Below, in pieces: positions 60,986 through 64,000 of a stretch of DNA of 64,000 nt (within the stretch, counting starts at the first letter, position 1; each line of letters starts with the position of its first letter). Made by a program: the position numbers and the translations under genes. The notes beneath the pieces were generated by a model. It ran no database searches. It was not told where the DNA came from and saw only the letters and a list, made by a program, of their open reading frames with translations. The stretch covers positions 124,001 through 188,000 of the forward strand of contig JAIXUD010000020.1 of the NCBI GenBank assembly GCA_027483645.1, in the 5' to 3' direction. Source of the stretch: Sphingobacteriales bacterium (GTDB lineage Bacteria; Bacteroidota; Bacteroidia; Chitinophagales; CAIOSU01).

Positions 60986-63250
60986 CTATTTCTTAATTGA
61001 AACCGAGCTTTCTACGAAAATTGCTTTAGGCTGGCGTACAACCAAGAACTCCGTACGACGGTTGAACTGGTGCTTATCCACTTCTTCCTTGCTCAACTTA
61101 CTATCTCGTATGCCTTGATCATCGGCACACAGGTTAGCATAGATTGGCAATGTTTCGCCAAAACCAGCGGCAGTAATAGTGCTCATAATGTTGATGATGC
61201 CATCAGCCATACCTTTTTTAATCAGGTAGTTGGCAGCAGATTGCGCGCGGTTGGCTGATAGGTGCATGTTGTACGTTTTAATACCGCGGCAATCGGTATG
61301 AGAGCGCATTTGTATCACCATATCAGGGTACCTGGTTAGGTAAGTGTACAAGCGGTCAAGCTCTTTAGCCGCATCAGGGCGAATATTATACTTGTCGAAA
61401 TCGTAGTAGATATTCACCAAGCGTATTACGCCTTCTAGGCGGTATAGCTCAAGGTCTGCTTCTACGGTGCCACCAAGCATGCCTTGCGTGTTGAAGTTTT
61501 TCTCGCTCTTCAAGAAGTAAAGCTCCTTGTCGCCATCAAGCATGTATTCCTTTTCAGGCTCCAGTACAAAAGCAAATTTGCCATCCTCGCCAGTAGTGGT
61601 TGAGTCAACGGTGTTGTCGGTAGTATTGTGCAGCCTTACTATTGTACCCGGCAATACGCCTACACGTTCTTCTTCTTTAGTAGCGTCATTTACACGTACC
61701 TCGTAGGTAGTACCTATCAGCATCAAGTCGCCACGGTCAAGCGGTATGCGTATGGCTGGGGAGTTATTGTCCAAGCCAGTGGTGCTCACTGTTACCTTGT
61801 TAGGGGTGTAGCCCTCTTTCTCGGCCAAAATGTTGTAGCTCTTGTTGATTTCTACCCTGAAGGTAGTAGCACCACCGTTAGCAGTAAGGTGTTTGTTAAG
61901 GGTATCGGTTTTGGCAAGCAATGATGCGTAAGCGCTATCAATTGGTTCGCCAGTGGCACGATCATATACTATTACTTTCAAGCGCAGGCCGTAAGTATCA
62001 AAGAAGTAGATATCGTCATCACCCAAGCCGCCACCGCGGTTTGATGCGAAGTAGCCCTTGGTTTTATCTTGATTATAGATAAGGCCCAAATCGTCGAAAT
62101 GGGTATTGATAGGGTAACCCATGTTGGTAGGGTTGCCATATTTCCCATTTTGTGCGCTAGCGTAGTATATATCCAAGCCGCCCAAACCTAAATAAGCATC
62201 CGAAGCAAAGTACAAAGTGCCATCGCTGTGTATTACAGGGAACTGCTCGTTACCAGCGCTGTTTACCCCATCGCCTAGGTTCTCTGGGGTACCGTACTTG
62301 CCGTCGTCGCCTATGGCTATGCGCCAAATATCCAATCCGCCTTTACCGCCCGGCATATCCGAAGCAAAGTACAGGTACTTGCCATCGGGCGAAAGAGTAG
62401 GGTGCCCGCAAGAAAAATCGTCATTGTTAAATGGTAGGCGCTCTACATCAACCCAGCTTCCGCCATCAAGAGTTGCTTTGAAGACGCTAAGGCGCATAAT
62501 GTCGCCTTCGCCTTCCTTCTTACTTTTTACAAAGCTATTACGGGTAAAGTACATTACCGTGTAGTCCTTATTGAAAGCCACTGGGCCTTCGTGTACTTTG
62601 CTGTTGGCTTTGCCATTAATGCTTACCACCTCGCCTACACTGGTGTCACCTTCAATAGGGGCGGTATACAAATCAAGGAAAGCGCCGCCTTGCCATACAT
62701 CTTTACCCTTCTTACCACGGTTTGAGGGGAAAATAAGGGTAGAATCTTGATAGTAGGCCGGGCTAAACTCACTGCCTGGGGTGTTGGCAGCATTCACGTT
62801 CACCACATTATAGCGGAGCGAATCAGCTTTTAGCTTGTTTATTTCGTCCATCGATTTGGCCAGCTCCGGCCCGCGTGTGTCGTTTGGCGCTAAAGTAATG
62901 TAGCGCTTATACTGTTCTTTGGCATCATTATACTTACCGTTGCTCCGCAAAGCTTGAGCGTAGTTAAATATAACGGATGAGTCGGCCTCGGGGTGCTTAG
63001 CGGCCGAACCATACCAAAACTCTGAATCGGCAGGCCTACCTAGCAATCGGTAGCTATCAGCCAACCGAATAAGCGCATGGAAATTCTCTGGGTCTTGTTT
63101 GATTACTCGCTCATACAGTTCGATAGCTTTCTCAAACTGAAACAGTTCAAAGTATCGGTCAGCTTTTTTGGTTTTCACATCTTGCGCCGAAACGGAGAAT
63201 GTGATAAATAGAAAGGCCGTTATTAAGAGCAGGAACGATTTGTGGTTCAT
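60986..63250 (-). CDS. OmpA-family TPR/PD40 protein (PorE-like)
   Basis: 754 residues with a signal peptide (ends SVSA before QDV). In order: TPR units (about 25-150, 'YFELFQFEKAIELYERVIKQ'), PD40/WD40-type beta-propeller blades (about 165-425; 'GHPTLSPDGKYLYFASDMPGG', 'FPVIHSDGTLYFASD'), carboxypeptidase-regulatory-like domains (about 430-600) and an OmpA peptidoglycan-binding domain (about 640-745, 'YNIRPDAAKELDRL', 'HTDCRGIKTYNMHLSANRAQ'). This TPR-propeller-CRD-OmpA order is that of PorE, a periplasmic T9SS component; Bacteroidota have several paralogues, so PorE itself is not certain. Same strand as the T9SS cargo gene upstream. Confidence 0.88.
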   Translation of the reverse strand: MNHKSFLLLITAFLFITFSVSAQDVKTKKADRYFELFQFEKAIELYERVIKQDPENFHALIRLADSYRLLGRPADSEFWYGSAAKHPEADSSVIFNYAQALRSNGKYNDAKEQYKRYITLAPNDTRGPELAKSMDEINKLKADSLRYNVVNVNAANTPGSEFSPAYYQDSTLIFPSNRGKKGKDVWQGGAFLDLYTAPIEGDTSVGEVVSINGKANSKVHEGPVAFNKDYTVMYFTRNSFVKSKKEGEGDIMRLSVFKATLDGGSWVDVERLPFNNDDFSCGHPTLSPDGKYLYFASDMPGGKGGLDIWRIAIGDDGKYGTPENLGDGVNSAGNEQFPVIHSDGTLYFASDAYLGLGGLDIYYASAQNGKYGNPTNMGYPINTHFDDLGLIYNQDKTKGYFASNRGGGLGDDDIYFFDTYGLRLKVIVYDRATGEPIDSAYASLLAKTDTLNKHLTANGGATTFRVEINKSYNILAEKEGYTPNKVTVSTTGLDNNSPAIRIPLDRGDLMLIGTTYEVRVNDATKEEERVGVLPGTIVRLHNTTDNTVDSTTTGEDGKFAFVLEPEKEYMLDGDKELYFLKSEKNFNTQGMLGGTVEADLELYRLEGVIRLVNIYYDFDKYNIRPDAAKELDRLYTYLTRYPDMVIQMRSHTDCRGIKTYNMHLSANRAQSAANYLIKKGMADGIINIMSTITAAGFGETLPIYANLCADDQGIRDSKLSKEEVDKHQFNRRTEFLVVRQPKAIFVESSVSIKK

Positions 63251-63387
63251 CCTGGAAAGGTTTAGTCTTTATTTAACTCAAAGCAAATTCGCACAAAAAT
63301 ATTAAAATAAAACAAGAAATCACAGTGTTTATCACCCATTCATACTTGTATTGTTTACAATATCATACAATTACAGAATGAACCGTA

Positions 63388-63428
63388 ACAAAAAAGGGCT
63401 GAACACGCTTAATACGTATACAGCCCTT
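63388..63428 (-). terminator. Terminator of the T9SS cargo gene
   Basis: AAGGGCTG / CAGCCCTT stem; on the minus strand it is followed by TTTTTTGTTACGG. It ends the transcript coming from the right edge. Confidence 0.8.
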
Positions 63429-63447
63429 CAATGTAATATTGATTAGG

Positions 63448-64000
63448 TTAATAAACCAATAATTTTGTTGTTTTTACCACATCTTGGCTCACCACGCGCA
63501 CAAAATATACGCCAGGGCTCAATTGTGCTAATGGTACTTGGGTTACATTAAGGCCCGAAGCGAAGTTTTGTTTGGTATTGTATACCATGCGGCCAGCATT
63601 GTCTATCACTTCTATTGTGCCGGTCAATGCCTGTGGCACGGTAAGCGCTACCGAGAATGAGGTAGCACCAGCAGTAGGATTAGGATATACCCGCAAGCTG
63701 CTAGCTGCATCAATCTGGTTTAAGCCCACAGGCAAACTGTACGTTTTTACCGTTGAGCACCCATTATTATCGGTAATAGTTACTGAGTACGTACCGCCCG
63801 GTGTAGGTTGAATGGCAGCACCGTTGCCACCAGTTGACCAATTAAAGCTGTACGGAGCCGTTCCGCCAGAGGTTTGAGCTACCAAATTATTGCCGGTCAC
63901 CACCAACTCTACTTTCAACGAATCTGGGTCGGCTATGTCGATATTTAGTACTAGGCTTTCGTTGCTGTTATCAGTTACGGTTACTTGGTAGCTGCCTTCT
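63448..64000 (-). CDS. T9SS C-terminal sorting domain protein, N-terminus beyond right edge
   Basis: Only the last ~184 residues are in the window. From the right edge the frame reads SprB-like repeats ('GSYQVTVTDNSNES' and 'GGTAPYSFNWSTGG' then 'PGGTYSVTITDNNGC'). A type A T9SS C-terminal domain follows: 'LRVYPNPTAGATSFSVAL', 'GTIEVIDNAGRMVY' and 'LSPGVYFVRVVSQDVVKTTKLLVY'. The domain directs secretion across the outer membrane and is removed there. The full protein is probably a large adhesin-like or gliding-related surface protein. Confidence 0.9.
   Translation of the reverse strand, partial: EGSYQVTVTDNSNESLVLNIDIADPDSLKVELVVTGNNLVAQTSGGTAPYSFNWSTGGNGAAIQPTPGGTYSVTITDNNGCSTVKTYSLPVGLNQIDAASSLRVYPNPTAGATSFSVALTVPQALTGTIEVIDNAGRMVYNTKQNFASGLNVTQVPLAQLSPGVYFVRVVSQDVVKTTKLLVY

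Overview
The window is a stretch of a Bacteroidota chromosome, most like the Chitinophagales/Sphingobacteriales part of the phylum. Several things show this. Start-proximal -7 boxes have the form TAnnTTTG. Signal peptides end in A-Q, the phylum's N-terminal glutamine rule. There is a type IX secretion (T9SS) C-terminal sorting domain, SprB-like repeats, the gliding lipoprotein GldD, a GYDIA-family GHMP kinase, a Bacteroidota-type glutaminyl cyclase, and a methionine synthase split into two genes. No plasmid, phage structural or CRISPR genes are visible. The window is mostly core chromosome with small accessory patches.

Layout. 1-5 kb (minus): an OprP-like porin cut by the left edge, a DUF4412 protein, DgkA and RecQ. 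5-12.4 kb (plus): mannose-1-phosphate guanylyltransferase, a vanadium haloperoxidase-like lipoprotein, two further lipoproteins, a ParE toxin-antitoxin pair, a Kazal-inhibitor lipoprotein and a PhoD phosphatase. 12.5-19.8 kb: a Spy-like periplasmic protein, a PAP2 relic, a sphingomyelin-synthase-like PAP2_C membrane protein, SerA, a proteasome-like Ntn-hydrolase, RluF, TsaC/Sua5 and a NUC1-type endonuclease. 19.8-25.9 kb (minus): glutaminyl cyclase, CysS, tRNA-Phe, a large membrane protein, a lytic transglycosylase and DUF2480. 26-33.5 kb (minus): the envelope-biogenesis cluster ppiD-like, small membrane protein, lptC, TPR protein, outer-membrane protein, coaX and an NAD(P)-binding protein. 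33.8-41.5 kb: alcohol dehydrogenase, SRPBCC protein, ABC-F ATPase, GYDIA kinase, SDR and 3-hydroxyanthranilate dioxygenase. 41.5-51.8 kb (minus): gldD, a decayed gldE, ssb, mutY, the two halves of metH behind a SAM-I riboswitch, and a UvrD-type helicase fused to a RecB-type nuclease. 52.5-57 kb: an ECF sigma factor, an anti-sigma/SprB/TonB fusion and a divergent VIT-vWA-SprB-TonB protein. 57-61 kb: a peroxiredoxin-like lipoprotein and an XRE-S24 repressor with divergent small genes. 61-64 kb: a PorE-like OmpA protein and the C-terminus of a large T9SS cargo protein.

How the genes work together. Much of the window serves the envelope: LptC and the PpiD/SurA-like chaperone for LPS and outer-membrane assembly, GldD, the PorE-like protein and the T9SS cargo for secretion and gliding, and glutaminyl cyclase for capping the N-terminal Gln left by signal peptidase I. 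The most unusual locus is the sigma/anti-sigma/vWA group, in which both the membrane anti-sigma factor and the divergently encoded secreted vWA protein carry the same two C-terminal modules (SprB-like repeat then TonB C-terminal domain). The most informative decay event is gldE, reduced to out-of-frame fragments between ssb and gldD. Intergenic regions hold at least five different miniature inverted-repeat elements. One of these forms the apparent N-terminus of lptC.
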